Part shown: piece by piece, positions 53,095-63,491 of the stretch | How positions within the stretch are numbered: position 1 is the stretch's first letter | Layout of the letters: the number at the start of each line of letters is the position of its first letter | Assembly: GCA_022711765.1 (NCBI GenBank) | Contig: JAKLEB010000001.1 | Span: 127,186-191,185, forward strand | Source of the DNA: Candidatus Krumholzibacteriota bacterium | Lineage (GTDB): Bacteria > Krumholzibacteriota > Krumholzibacteriia > LZORAL124-64-63 | DNA length: 64,000 nucleotides | Direction of reading: 5' to 3' | Program-made: the position numbers and the translations under genes | The notes under the pieces: model-generated | Told to the model about the DNA's origin: nothing | Databases searched by the model: none | Seen by the model: only the letters and a program-made list of their open reading frames with translations

Positions 53095-53976
53095 ATGGCG
53101 GACACCGAGGTGACGTCGCGGGCAACCGCCGACGACTTGCAGCTCAAGAACCTCATCATGACGATCCGGGATCTGCCGGCGATGCCGCACGTCGCCAGCA
53201 AGGTCCTCGAGCTGTCGTCGGATCCCGACACGTCGGCCGTGGCCCTGCAGCAGGTGATCGCCGACGACCAGGCGATGACGGCCCGGATCCTGAAGATCGC
53301 CAACTCGGCGATGTACGCGTGCAGCCGCCGCATCAAGACCCTCTCCGAGGCCATCGTGGTGCTCGGGTTCAACAGCATCCGTTCGCTGGTCGTGACGAGC
53401 GCCGCGCGCAATCTGTACGCCACCGGCAGCGCGCGCATGGGGCTCAAGGAGCGTCTGCTGTGGGAGCACAGCATCGGCTGCGGGTTCACCTGCCGGCTGC
53501 TCGTGCAGAAGCGGCACCCCGCACTCGCCGAGGAGGCGTTCCTGGCCGGCTTGATGCACGACATCGGCAAGCTCGTGCTCAACCTGCAGCTGCCGGAACG
53601 GTTCGAGGAGATCGTCCAGATCGTGTACAACGAGGGCCGGGAGTTCCACGAGACCGAGCGGGAGATCCTCGGGTTCGACCACGCGCGCGTCGGGGCTCTG
53701 CTGGTCAACAAGTGGAAGCTGTCGCCGCTGCTCGAGGACGTCATCGGCCTGCACCACGAACCGGCCGGCCTGACCCTGGACCGGCCGCTGCTGCTGTACC
53801 TCGATCTGGCGAACGGCCTCTGCCGGAAGTACGGCATCGGCTTCCAGGAACACCCGGAGCTGGATCTCGAGGCGAGCGTCCCGGGCCAGCTGCTCGGGCT
53901 GGTGAACGAGGACTTCGCCGACCTCGCTCGCCGGCTCCAGGAGACGCTGGAGACCGAGATGGAGATCTTCATCTAG
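53095..53976 (+). CDS. HDOD-domain protein 1
   Basis: A 293-residue HDOD protein. IRDLPAMPHVASKVLELSSDPDTS opens the domain; LKIANSAMYACSRRIKTLSEAIVVLGFNSIRSLV and GLMHDIGKLVLNL follow, with the HD pair retained. HDOD proteins act in signalling, often around chemotaxis and flagella, but their ligand and reaction are not settled. It lies 9 bases before a second HDOD gene and 41 after a membrane protein gene. Full domain length, no partner domain. Confidence 0.9.
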   Translation: MADTEVTSRATADDLQLKNLIMTIRDLPAMPHVASKVLELSSDPDTSAVALQQVIADDQAMTARILKIANSAMYACSRRIKTLSEAIVVLGFNSIRSLVVTSAARNLYATGSARMGLKERLLWEHSIGCGFTCRLLVQKRHPALAEEAFLAGLMHDIGKLVLNLQLPERFEEIVQIVYNEGREFHETEREILGFDHARVGALLVNKWKLSPLLEDVIGLHHEPAGLTLDRPLLLYLDLANGLCRKYGIGFQEHPELDLEASVPGQLLGLVNEDFADLARRLQETLETEMEIFI

Positions 53977-53985
53977 GAGGGCTGC

Positions 53986-54855
53986 ATGCGCAACGGCGGC
54001 CGCAGGACGACCCTGGAGCAGCTGCGGGATTCGGTCACGGACCTGCCGACCATTCCCGAGACCCTCAGCCGTCTCCTCAAGCTGCTCGAGGACCCGAACA
54101 GCGGCGCGCGCGATCTCGCCGAGGTCATCCGGTACGATGCGCCCCTGGCGAGCAAGATCCTGCGCATGGCGAACTCGCCGCTCTACCCGAAGCAGCGGTC
54201 GCTCAAGACAGTCCAGGAGTGCGTCTCCGTGCTCGGGTACCGCACGGTGCGCCAGGTGGCGCTCTGCGTGTCCGTCGTCTCCACGCTCGCGCGGGAATGC
54301 GATCGCCGGCGGTCGGTCCTCGACTACCGGGACCTCTGGCGGCACTGCGCGTCGACCGGGGCGGTCGCCCAGCAGCTGGCCTACCTGGCCGGCGATGCCG
54401 AGCCGGAAGTCGTCCTGACCTGCGGGCTGCTTCACGATCTGGGCAAGTTCGTGCTCACGCTCAACGAGCCGCGCGACTATGCCGAACTGCTCCGCGCGCG
54501 TTGCGACTGCGGCCGCCCGCTCGTGGAGATCGAGCGGGAAGCAATGGGGTACGATCACGCGCAGGCGGGGGCGGCGCTGGCGGAAGCCTGGAACTTCCCT
54601 GCGGTGCTGGTCGCCACCATCGGCCACCACCACGATCTCGCGGTCGCCGAGCCGCCGGTCGGCCTGGTCGGCCTGGCCGATTACCTGGCCAACCTGCTCG
54701 ACCCCGCGACGAGCGATCTCGGCTTCGACGCGATGGTGGTGAAGCCGGCGCCGCTGTACGCGGCCGCCGGGCTCGACCGCGACAGCGTCGAGTCGCGCCT
54801 CGATCCGCTGCGCAAGGCGATCGCCGATTCGTCGCTCCTGCACGACCTGGACTGA
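53986..54855 (+). CDS. HDOD-domain protein 2
   Basis: A 289-residue HDOD protein: VTDLPTIPETLSRLLKLLEDPNS, ILRMANSPLYPKQRSLKTVQECVSVLGYRTVRQVAL in outline, GLLHDLGKFVLTL and TIGHHHDLA. It is a clear paralogue of the preceding protein at domain level but not a recent copy. The two genes are one unit; a sigma-54 activator follows after 90 bases with its own likely promoter. Confidence 0.9.
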   Translation: MRNGGRRTTLEQLRDSVTDLPTIPETLSRLLKLLEDPNSGARDLAEVIRYDAPLASKILRMANSPLYPKQRSLKTVQECVSVLGYRTVRQVALCVSVVSTLARECDRRRSVLDYRDLWRHCASTGAVAQQLAYLAGDAEPEVVLTCGLLHDLGKFVLTLNEPRDYAELLRARCDCGRPLVEIEREAMGYDHAQAGAALAEAWNFPAVLVATIGHHHDLAVAEPPVGLVGLADYLANLLDPATSDLGFDAMVVKPAPLYAAAGLDRDSVESRLDPLRKAIADSSLLHDLD

Positions 54856-54877
54856 CGGCTCCGACCGTCGAAATTCC

Positions 54878-54906
54878 CTGGCGACGGAGAATCAGCGTAG
54901 TATGAT
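54878..54906 (+). promoter_or_regulatory. Possible sigma-70 promoter before the pseudo-receiver activator
   Basis: CTGGCG, 17 bases, TATGAT: a good -10 and a poor -35. A short dyad (GACGG/CCGTC, 54854-54869) lies just upstream. No sigma-54 or sigma-28 element is present, as would suit a gene at the top of the hierarchy. Confidence 0.35.
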
Positions 54907-54945
54907 CCCCGGCGGACGTTTCCGCGCGTTCCCCGAGGAGACCGC

Positions 54946-56460
<1,515 letters not shown>

Positions 56461-56502
56461 ATCGGCCCGCGCCGGGCGGCGGCGGACCGGGCGCCTCCGG
56501 AC

Positions 56503-56531
56503 TTGGCGAAGGCCGGCGGTCCATGTATCAT
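56503..56531 (+). promoter_or_regulatory. Sigma-70 promoter before the PorV-like gene
   Basis: TTGGCG, 17 bases, TATCAT: four and five of six consensus positions with ideal spacing. It is 58 bases before the ATG at 56589, in the gap after the activator gene. Confidence 0.55.
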
Positions 56532-56588
56532 TGACGAGGGAATACTCGCTTGTCACGAACCACCTCACCCCTGGTTAGCGAGGCTGAC

Positions 56589-57656
56589 ATGCAGGAGAAT
56601 CGGCACGGGCGGCGACGCCGGATCGTGGTGGTGTGCGCGCTGGCGCTCGTGGTCAGCGCGGCGGCGGGTCCGGCCAGCGCGGCGAAGTTCGCCGGCGCGT
56701 TCATGGAGAACGGCGGCGGCGCGCGCGCGCTGGGCATGGGCGGCGCCTTCACGGCGGTCGCCAGCGACGCGTCGGCCGGATTCTGGAATCCGGCTGGTCT
56801 CGCGAATCGCCAGACTCGCGAGTTGCTGCTCATGCACTCGGAGCGGTTCGGCGATCTCGTCGACCGCGACTTCGTCGCCTTCGCCGGACCCACCGGCTGG
56901 GCGCTGCTGGGCGGCGAGTCGGGCGGCTTCGCCGTCTCGCTGATCCGGCTCGGGATCGACGACATCCCCTTCACCGAGCACCTGGCCGATCAGCTGGACG
57001 AGGATGGCGACGGCCGGGTCGACGATCCCGAGCTGTACCGCCTGCTCGATCCGGAATTCCAGGACCAGATCCGCTATAAGAGCGACCAGGAGTTCGGCCT
57101 GCTCGTCTCCTACGGCGAACGGAAGGGCGGCTGGCTCGTCGGCGGCAGCCTGAAGTTCGTGCGCCAGAGCGTGGGGGATTATTCCAGTCTCGGCATCGGC
57201 GCCGACCTCGCCGCCATGCGCCCGAACCTCTGGCGCAGTCTCGATTTCGGCGTCAAGCTCCAGGACATCACGACCACCTACCTGAGCTGGAGCACGGGCA
57301 AGAACGAGGTCATCAATCCGGCAGTCGTGCCCGGGTTCGCCTATCGATGGGGATTCCCCGAGGCGAAGATGGCCGTCATCCTGGCGACCAGCGTCGAGTG
57401 CCGCGTCGAGGACCGCGGCGAGGCCGACCAGTGGGCGGCCGGCGACTTCAGCTTCAACAGCCACTGGGGGCTCGAGGTCGGGTTCAGCGAGCGGGTCTAC
57501 GTTCGGGGCGGTTTCGACAGCGGATTCGAGTCCGCCGACCTCACGGCCGGCGCCGGCCTCGTGATCCTGCCGCTGACGGTCGACTACGCATACGCCGGCG
57601 ACACGCTCGACATCGACGAGGTCACGCACCGGATCAGCCTGTCGGTTCGCTTCTAG
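56589..57656 (+). CDS. PorV/PorQ-family outer membrane beta-barrel protein
   Basis: A 355-residue exported protein. A signal peptide (arginines, VVVCALALVVSAAAGPASA) ends near residue 33. The mature start AKFAGAFMENGGGARALGMGG and AFTAVASDASAGFWNPAGLA are the signature of the PorV/UPF0164 barrel family common in FCB bacteria. The C-terminus ends in Arg-Phe (RISLSVRF), a normal barrel end. No partner genes of type IX secretion are seen. It has its own promoter and is not evidently flagellar. ATG at 56589 preferred over 56550. Confidence 0.87.
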   Translation: MQENRHGRRRRIVVVCALALVVSAAAGPASAAKFAGAFMENGGGARALGMGGAFTAVASDASAGFWNPAGLANRQTRELLLMHSERFGDLVDRDFVAFAGPTGWALLGGESGGFAVSLIRLGIDDIPFTEHLADQLDEDGDGRVDDPELYRLLDPEFQDQIRYKSDQEFGLLVSYGERKGGWLVGGSLKFVRQSVGDYSSLGIGADLAAMRPNLWRSLDFGVKLQDITTTYLSWSTGKNEVINPAVVPGFAYRWGFPEAKMAVILATSVECRVEDRGEADQWAAGDFSFNSHWGLEVGFSERVYVRGGFDSGFESADLTAGAGLVILPLTVDYAYAGDTLDIDEVTHRISLSVRF

Positions 57657-57681
57657 CCGCACGCGAGACGGAGACGCGAAG

Positions 57682-57705
57682 CGGCCGCCCTCGGCGGGGC
57701 GGCCG
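57682..57705. terminator. Hairpin between convergent PorV-like and mltD-like genes
   Basis: Perfect nine-base arms (CGGCCGCCC and complement) with a TCGGCG loop in the 72-base gap between two convergent genes. There is no strong T-run on either strand, so it may serve both as a weak bidirectional terminator. Confidence 0.45.
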
Positions 57706-57728
57706 TTCCCGTGAAGCCCGGCGAACGC

Positions 57729-59444
57729 TCAGGAGTTGCTCGCCGGCGGCCTGTATGCCGAGATGGTCTGCCCGACGCGCAATCGGCGGGGGTCCTTGAT
57801 CCCGTTGACCGTCTTGAGGTGGCCGATCGAGACGCCCAGCCGGCGGGCGATGCCGCCCAGCGTGTCACCGGAGCGCACCTTGTAGGTCACGCGCTCGTAG
57901 CCGGCAGGCGGCAGGTACTTGCCGGATTGCTCCGCGCGGCGGCGCGCCTGGTCGGACAGCTCGCGCGGCATCGGGATGAGCAGCTGATCGCCGGGGTGGA
58001 GCATGGTCGAACGCCCCATCGCGTTGGCTTCCTGGACCGCCCGGACGGTCGTGCCCCAGCGCGCCGCGATCTGGGAGAGGGTCTCGCCGCGCTGCACCTC
58101 GTGCTTCCGCCAGGTCAGTCGCCGGTCCGCCGGGATCTTGCGCAGCGCGACCGTCGTCGCGGCGCCGGCGCCGGCGGGAACCCGGATCTTGCAGCCCTTG
58201 ACGCCGGGCGGGGTGGCGCCGCGCAGCAGCGCGGGGTTGAGGCTCGCGACCATGTCCTCGCTCACGCCCGCGCACTCGGCGATCAGACCGAGTTCGGTGG
58301 CGTCGTCGACGACGATCTCCTCGAACGCGACCGGCGATCGCGGGAACTCGGTGAATCCGTAGGCTGACGGGTCCGCGCCGATCCGCGCCGCGGCGATGAA
58401 CTTGGGCACGTACTCGACGGTCTGCCTCGGCAGGCGGTAATCCCAGTAGTTGTCGTGGCCGTTGACGCGCAGTTGACCGCGCACGCGGCCCTCGCCCGAA
58501 TTGTAGGCTGCGAGCACGAGCGCCCAGTCGCCGAATTCCCCGTAGAGGTCGGCCAGGTACCGGGCGGCGGCGTTCGTCGCGAGTACGAAGTCCCGCCGCT
58601 GGTCCTCCCACCAGCTGATGTTCAGTCCGTAATTCCGGGCCGTCGCGGGCATGAACTGCCAGGGACCGACCGCTCCGACGTTCGAACGCGCGCGATTGCT
58701 CAGGCCGCTCTCGATCATCGCGAGGTAGACGAGCTCCCGGGGCAGGCCGTGCTCGGCCAGGATCGCGGTCATGAGCGAATCGACGGAGGCCTGCCGCTCG
58801 AGCCAGACCTGGAAGTGCTTGCGGCCCTTGCCCGTGAAGTACTCGACCCAGCGGTCGACCTTGCCGTGCTGGACCTTGAGCAGGTCCGCCTGCAGGGACG
58901 GCAGCTCCGTGCCGGTCGCCGGCACCAGCGAATCCGGGAAGTCGAAGGCCTGCAGCCCCAGGTACTCGGCCGTCAGCACCGAGTCGCTGGCCTGCGGCGA
59001 GGCGGCGAGCGCGGCCTGCTCCGCGAGCAGACCCGCGAGCAGTGTGATCCGCCGGTGGAAACTGCGTCGATGCTGGAGAGCGAGGGAATCGAGGCTGGCG
59101 GGAACGAGGTCGGCGGACAGGTCCTGCAGGGTGAAGAGGAGATCGCGGGCCAGGTCCAGATCTCCTTCGGCGGTGGCCGCCAGAGCCTCCCGGTAGAGCG
59201 CTTCCCAGCCCGCCGCGGAGGCATCGCCCGGGGGCGCGGCCGGCCGGTCCGCTGGCAGGCCTGGAATCGTGTCGGCCAGCGCCGGGTCGAGCGGTTCGCC
59301 CAGCTCGGCCTGCGACCGGGCCCAGTCGAAATCGGTCTGCGGGGCGGGCTGGTGGCTGCACGCCCCCAGGACCACCACGAAGGCTGCCGTCACGGGCAAG
59401 AGCAGCCGGAGATGACGCAACGAGAACGGACTGCGAGCAGGCAC
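57729..59444 (-). CDS. mltD: MltD-like lipoprotein lytic transglycosylase with two LysM domains
   Basis: A 571-residue enzyme. A lipobox (VVLGAC) lies near residue 29, so it is an anchored lipoprotein. The transglycosylase SLT domain shows YLAMIESGLSNRARSNVGAVGPWQFMPATARNYGL in outline with the catalytic Glu in MIES, and LAAYNSGEGRVRG. Two LysM domains follow near the C-terminus (VQRGETLSQIAARWGTTVRAV, about 440-485, and VRSGDTLGGIARRLGVSIGHL, about 520-565). It cuts peptidoglycan with formation of anhydro-muropeptides. GGAGGA stands before the ATG. Opposite strand to the neighbours. Confidence 0.93.
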   Translation of the reverse strand: MPARSPFSLRHLRLLLPVTAAFVVVLGACSHQPAPQTDFDWARSQAELGEPLDPALADTIPGLPADRPAAPPGDASAAGWEALYREALAATAEGDLDLARDLLFTLQDLSADLVPASLDSLALQHRRSFHRRITLLAGLLAEQAALAASPQASDSVLTAEYLGLQAFDFPDSLVPATGTELPSLQADLLKVQHGKVDRWVEYFTGKGRKHFQVWLERQASVDSLMTAILAEHGLPRELVYLAMIESGLSNRARSNVGAVGPWQFMPATARNYGLNISWWEDQRRDFVLATNAAARYLADLYGEFGDWALVLAAYNSGEGRVRGQLRVNGHDNYWDYRLPRQTVEYVPKFIAAARIGADPSAYGFTEFPRSPVAFEEIVVDDATELGLIAECAGVSEDMVASLNPALLRGATPPGVKGCKIRVPAGAGAATTVALRKIPADRRLTWRKHEVQRGETLSQIAARWGTTVRAVQEANAMGRSTMLHPGDQLLIPMPRELSDQARRRAEQSGKYLPPAGYERVTYKVRSGDTLGGIARRLGVSIGHLKTVNGIKDPRRLRVGQTISAYRPPASNS

Positions 59445-59544
59445 GAGGGTCCTCCTTGACAGTCAGGTCGCCTGAGTCCGAGCTTGGCAAGACATCCTAG
59501 GCCAAGCAAATGACGGACCGCAACCGCGAACCGGCGAGAATCGC

Positions 59545-59574
59545 TTGAATGGCCTCATGATTATGTGTGATAAT
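59545..59574 (+). promoter_or_regulatory. Sigma-70 promoter of the GGDEF gene
   Basis: TTGAAT, 18 bases, GATAAT, with TGT before the -10 (extended -10 pattern), 45 bases before the ATG at 59619. The surrounding AT-rich patch stands out in this GC-rich genome. Confidence 0.6.
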
Positions 59575-59590
59575 ATATTCGCAATTATCA
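59568..59590. promoter_or_regulatory. Operator-like dyad over the -10 of the GGDEF promoter
   Basis: TGATAAT and its complement ATTATCA, nine bases apart, form a perfect dyad that covers the -10 and the start site. This is a usual shape for a repressor site. The binding protein is unknown. Confidence 0.45.
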
Positions 59591-59618
59591 ATTTCCGGCC
59601 TCGCTCGCGACGGCGGTC

Positions 59619-61013
59619 ATGAACACCAGAACCAGCATCCGTGATCTCCTGCAGCAGTTGCCCCTGGAGCGCCTCGACGCGTCCGCGCGCGAGATCGTCG
59701 AGCGCGCCCGGTCGCAGAACGACCCGGCCGTCCTGCGGGCTGCGGTCCGGCAGGCGACCGGAGAGCTCCTGCGGCGGGGTGAACTCCTCCGCGTCGCCGT
59801 CGAGGGCGGCCAGCGCCGCGAGACGCTCTTCCTGGTGCGGGGCACCAGCCGCCTCGTCGACCTGGCGGGCCTGACGCCCGGCCGCGCGGCCGTAGCGGAA
59901 CGCCCGGCGGACGCGATGGTTCCCGACCGCGTCGAACCGACCGCCGCGTCGCTGCCGTACGAGGAGACGATCCCGGACCTCCTGGAAGCCATGGAACGGG
60001 CGCAGGAGCTCGCGGTCGGCGATCCACGCGCCGACGAGCCGGCGATCATGGTCGACCGGATCCTCGCGCTCCTGCAGAGCTATCTGCCCGGCCTGGCGCT
60101 GCAGGCCCAGCTCTCGACCGACCAGCTGAGCCGCGGCGCGACGGAGTTCCTGCTGCCGGCCCCGGCCCTCGCCGACATGCCGTTCTGGCTACGCCATCGC
60201 CGGCCAGGCCAGTCGCTCTGGTTCCCGGATCCCGCGGAGCTGCCCGCGGGCGTCCAGCGGCATCTCGGACACCTGGCGACGCAGGCCGCGGTCACCGCCG
60301 TTGTCCCGTTGCGATCGCCCGCCGAGGGCGACCAGGAGATCGGGCTGCTCTTCGTGTCCGGCCCGGCTGACTGGCCGGCGGAGCCGCTGCTGCGCCTCGC
60401 GCATCGCCTCTCGGCCTTCGTCTCCCGCCGTTGGCAGTGCCAGCGCGACGTCAACCGCCGGGTCCTGACCGACAGCCTGACGCAGATCCGCAACCGGGCA
60501 TTCTTCGACACGCAGTTCCCGCTCGAGCTCGAGCGCGCGCATCGCGGCGGCGCCCCCATGACGCTCGTGATCGGCGACCTCGACGAGTTCAAGGTCGTCA
60601 ACGACACCTACGGCCACCAGTGCGGCGATCTCGTCCTGCAGGCGGTGGCACGGCAACTGCAAACGATGCTGCGCCGGATCGACTACGTCTGCCGGGTCGG
60701 GGGCGAGGAGTTCGCGCTCATCCTGCCGTACACGTCGCGCGACGAGGCGCGGGAGGTCCTGGCGCGGATGGCCGGTCGGCCGTTCCGGGTCGCGCTCCCG
60801 CCGGAGATCGGCGTCGGCGTGCTCGCTGTGACCATGTCCTATGGCACGGTCACCTTCCCGGATGCCGGGACGAGCCCCGGCGAGCTGCACCGCAAGGCGG
60901 ACAGCATGCTCTATCGTGCCAAGGAGCTGGGTCGCAACCGATGTTGCATCTGGGTCGGGGACGGCCACTGCCAGCAGCTGCCGCCTGCCGACTCTCGGGA
61001 CGCGCCGTCCTGA
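59619..61013 (+). CDS. Diguanylate cyclase (GGDEF) with N-terminal GAF-like region
   Basis: A 464-residue cytoplasmic protein. Residues about 110-280 look like a GAF-type sensor (AIMVDRILALLQSYLPGLALQAQL, VTAVVPLRS, EIGLLFVSGP). The GGDEF domain starts at TDSLTQIRNRAFFDTQFPLEL, with IGDLDEFKVVNDTYGHQCGD and active-site RVGGEEFAL (GGEEF), and ends KADSMLYRAKELGRN. It should make cyclic-di-GMP. No inhibitory RxxD site just before GGEEF is clear (RIDY precedes it at the expected zone, which could be read as RxxD-like only loosely). Confidence 0.9.
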   Translation: MNTRTSIRDLLQQLPLERLDASAREIVERARSQNDPAVLRAAVRQATGELLRRGELLRVAVEGGQRRETLFLVRGTSRLVDLAGLTPGRAAVAERPADAMVPDRVEPTAASLPYEETIPDLLEAMERAQELAVGDPRADEPAIMVDRILALLQSYLPGLALQAQLSTDQLSRGATEFLLPAPALADMPFWLRHRRPGQSLWFPDPAELPAGVQRHLGHLATQAAVTAVVPLRSPAEGDQEIGLLFVSGPADWPAEPLLRLAHRLSAFVSRRWQCQRDVNRRVLTDSLTQIRNRAFFDTQFPLELERAHRGGAPMTLVIGDLDEFKVVNDTYGHQCGDLVLQAVARQLQTMLRRIDYVCRVGGEEFALILPYTSRDEAREVLARMAGRPFRVALPPEIGVGVLAVTMSYGTVTFPDAGTSPGELHRKADSMLYRAKELGRNRCCIWVGDGHCQQLPPADSRDAPS

Positions 61014-63418
61014 CCGTACTCGACCGTCTCCCTCGAGTCCAGTGGCCCGTGCCGTGGGCGGGCCTGCTGCTGCTGCTGCCCAGCGTCGGCCGGCAGTGGC
61101 CGGTCGCGGGCCTGCCGGTCGACGCCGACACGGCGGTCCGGATCGCGGCGCTGGTGCCGCCGATCGCCGCGGCGGTGCCTGCGCGTGCGCGCGCCGCCGG
61201 CTGGCTCGTGACCGCGGGCCTGGCGCTGCTCGTCGGCGCGCTCGACTCCGGCGAGCGTCCGCGGCGGCCGCCGGCCCTCGCCGCGAGCGACCTGGCGGCC
61301 AGCCGGTGGAATCGCGCCGGCGGCCTGGGCGTCCTTCGATTGACGGCGCGCCCGCGTGAATCGGCCCCCGGCCAGTGGACCGCGCCGGCGGTCCTGCTCG
61401 AGTGGACCGGGTCCGAGCCGCCGATCGGCGAGGCTCCTCGGCCTGGCGAATCCGTGCTGCTGAGGGCGCGCGGCGCCATGCCCACGCTCGGCGCGGTGGT
61501 CGGCGGTCCGCTGGCCGTACAGCCGCCGCGGTGGCCGGCGGTGCGCGGCGGTTACGACGAGGCGGGCTGGCTTATCGGTCGCGGCATCGCCTGGGTCGGT
61601 CGCACGGGCACCGGCGACTCGCTCGCGGTCGCGCGAGCGGACGGGCCGCTCGCTTCGATCGGCGCGGCGCAGAGCCGCGCCCAGGCGTCCGTACGCGGGC
61701 GACTCGCCGGCGCCCTGCCGCCGCGCGAGGCGGATCTCGCGGGCGCGGTGCTGCTCGGCGGAGGCACGACGCGCCCGGTGCGCGAATCGTTCGCGCGCCT
61801 CGGCCTGGCGCACCTCTTCTCGCTCAGCGGACTTCACGTGGGAATCGTGAGCGGCCTGGTGCTCTGCCTGCTGCGGCCGTTCGCCCGCGCCCCTGCCCGC
61901 CAGCTCCCGCTCGTCGTGCCGCTCCTGGTCGGCTACGCGGTCCTCGTCGACGTGCCGGGCTCGGTCGTGCGGGCCGTCGGCCTGGTCGTCCTGGCGCTGA
62001 TCGTGCGGGCGGCCGGGCGGGAGGTCGACAGCCTGCGGCTGCTGGGCTTGCTGCTCTGGGCGAACCTGCTCTGGCAGCCGGCCGCCGTCGCGGACGCGGG
62101 ACTGCGGCTGTCCTACCTCGCCGCCGGCGGGATCGTGGTCGGCCAGCGCCTCGTCTCGCCGGTCGTACGGGCCTGGCGCCGAGGTCTGCGCTGGCTGGCG
62201 GGCGCCTTCTCCGTCTCCTTCTCGGCGCAGATCGCGACGATGCCGGTCCTGGCCGAGCACTTCGGCTACCTGCCGCTCGCCGGACCGCTGGTCAACGTCG
62301 TCGTGGTGCCGCTCTTCGGGATCGCCTCGTTCGTCCTCGCCGGCGGCCTCCTGCTCGCAGCCGTCTGGCCGTGGGCGGGCGAGGCGCTGCTCGCGTGCGC
62401 CTGGTTGCTCCTGCGGCCTCTGCAGGCCGCCGCGGCGGTCGCCGGTCCGGCGCTCTCGCCTGGCGAATCCGGCCTGCCGGTCTGGGGTCCCCTGAGGCTC
62501 GCCGGCTATGCGGCGCTCGTGGCCGGCCTGGTCTTCGCCTGGCGCTTGGGCGGTCGCTGGCGCTGGCCGATCGCCGCCGCGATCGTCGGGCTGCTGCCGC
62601 TGGTCGCCGGCGCGTGGCCGCCCCGGTCCGGCGCGCCGGTGGTGGCGGCGCGCCAGTTCGCGGTCGAGCAAGGCGATTGCGCGCTCGTACGCCTGCCGGA
62701 TGGCTGGACCTGTCTGATCGACACCGGCGACAGCTGGCCGGGCGGCGGCGGACCGCTGGCTCGGGACGTCCTACCGGCGCTGCGCCGCCTCGGGATCCGG
62801 CGTCTGGACGCGGTCTGCCTCACCCACGGGCACGACGACCACGTCGGCGGCGTCGCCGACCTGGCCGCGGCGCTGCCGGTCGGCCGGTGGCTCGTGGGCG
62901 GGGAGGCGATGGCGCCGGCCGACGCCGAAACGGTGGCGCGGCCGGCCGGGATCGACACCCTGCACGCGGCCGGGGAGTGGGCGTTCGTCTGCTACGCGCC
63001 CGCTGCCGCTCGTGAGGCCCGAGTCGAGGAGAACGACCGCTCGCTCGCGCTGGGCCTCTGCCGCCGGGGCCGGTTGCACGCGCTCTGGAGCGGCGACCTC
63101 GAGGCCGGCGGCGAGGCGATGCTCCTGCCGATGCTGCCGCCCGTGACCGACCGTGGAATCTCGTTCTGGAAGGCGGGCCACCACGGCAGCCGCACGTCCG
63201 GTTCGGCCGCCCTGCTCGCGGCGTTGCGGCCGCAGCTGGTCGTGATCAGCTGCGGCGTGGCGAACCGCCACCGCCACCCGAGCCACGAGCCGTTCCCGGG
63301 CGCGACCGTCGCGCGCACCGACCTGCACGGCACGGTGAGCCTCGAGTGGCGCCCAGACGGTGCGCTCGAATGGCGGCGCACGCACGGCGCCCCGGCGGCG
63401 CCGGCCGCCTCGCCTTGA
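60941..63418 (+). CDS. comEC: ComEC/Rec2-family DNA uptake channel
   Basis: A membrane protein of about 790-825 residues. N-terminal hydrophobic segments are followed by an OB-like region (LGVLRLTARP), the Competence domain (LAHLFSLSGLHVGIVSGLVLCLL, FSVSFSAQIATMPVLAEHFGYLPLAGPLVNVVVVPLFG) and a C-terminal metallo-beta-lactamase domain (VEQGDCALVRLPDG, CLTHGHDDHVGG, KAGHHGSRTSGS). ComEC takes single-stranded DNA across the inner membrane. The start is unsure: ATG 60941 (inside the GGDEF gene), GTG 61049, or a CTG at 61010 overlapping the stop. Confidence 0.88.
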   Translation: MLHLGRGRPLPAAAACRLSGRAVLTVLDRLPRVQWPVPWAGLLLLLPSVGRQWPVAGLPVDADTAVRIAALVPPIAAAVPARARAAGWLVTAGLALLVGALDSGERPRRPPALAASDLAASRWNRAGGLGVLRLTARPRESAPGQWTAPAVLLEWTGSEPPIGEAPRPGESVLLRARGAMPTLGAVVGGPLAVQPPRWPAVRGGYDEAGWLIGRGIAWVGRTGTGDSLAVARADGPLASIGAAQSRAQASVRGRLAGALPPREADLAGAVLLGGGTTRPVRESFARLGLAHLFSLSGLHVGIVSGLVLCLLRPFARAPARQLPLVVPLLVGYAVLVDVPGSVVRAVGLVVLALIVRAAGREVDSLRLLGLLLWANLLWQPAAVADAGLRLSYLAAGGIVVGQRLVSPVVRAWRRGLRWLAGAFSVSFSAQIATMPVLAEHFGYLPLAGPLVNVVVVPLFGIASFVLAGGLLLAAVWPWAGEALLACAWLLLRPLQAAAAVAGPALSPGESGLPVWGPLRLAGYAALVAGLVFAWRLGGRWRWPIAAAIVGLLPLVAGAWPPRSGAPVVAARQFAVEQGDCALVRLPDGWTCLIDTGDSWPGGGGPLARDVLPALRRLGIRRLDAVCLTHGHDDHVGGVADLAAALPVGRWLVGGEAMAPADAETVARPAGIDTLHAAGEWAFVCYAPAAAREARVEENDRSLALGLCRRGRLHALWSGDLEAGGEAMLLPMLPPVTDRGISFWKAGHHGSRTSGSAALLAALRPQLVVISCGVANRHRHPSHEPFPGATVARTDLHGTVSLEWRPDGALEWRRTHGAPAAPAASP

Positions 63419-63443
63419 CACCCCCTCCGGCCCGGCCTAACAT
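63415..63443 (+). promoter_or_regulatory. Sigma-70 promoter of purC
   Basis: TTGACA, 17 bases, TAACAT: a perfect -35 and a five-of-six -10 at ideal spacing. The -35 includes the comEC stop codon. It lies 49 bases before the purC ATG. Confidence 0.8.
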
Positions 63444-63491
63444 GCGCGCTCGGCCGCGAATCCCGCCACCCGTCAGCCGTGAGAGCACGCC

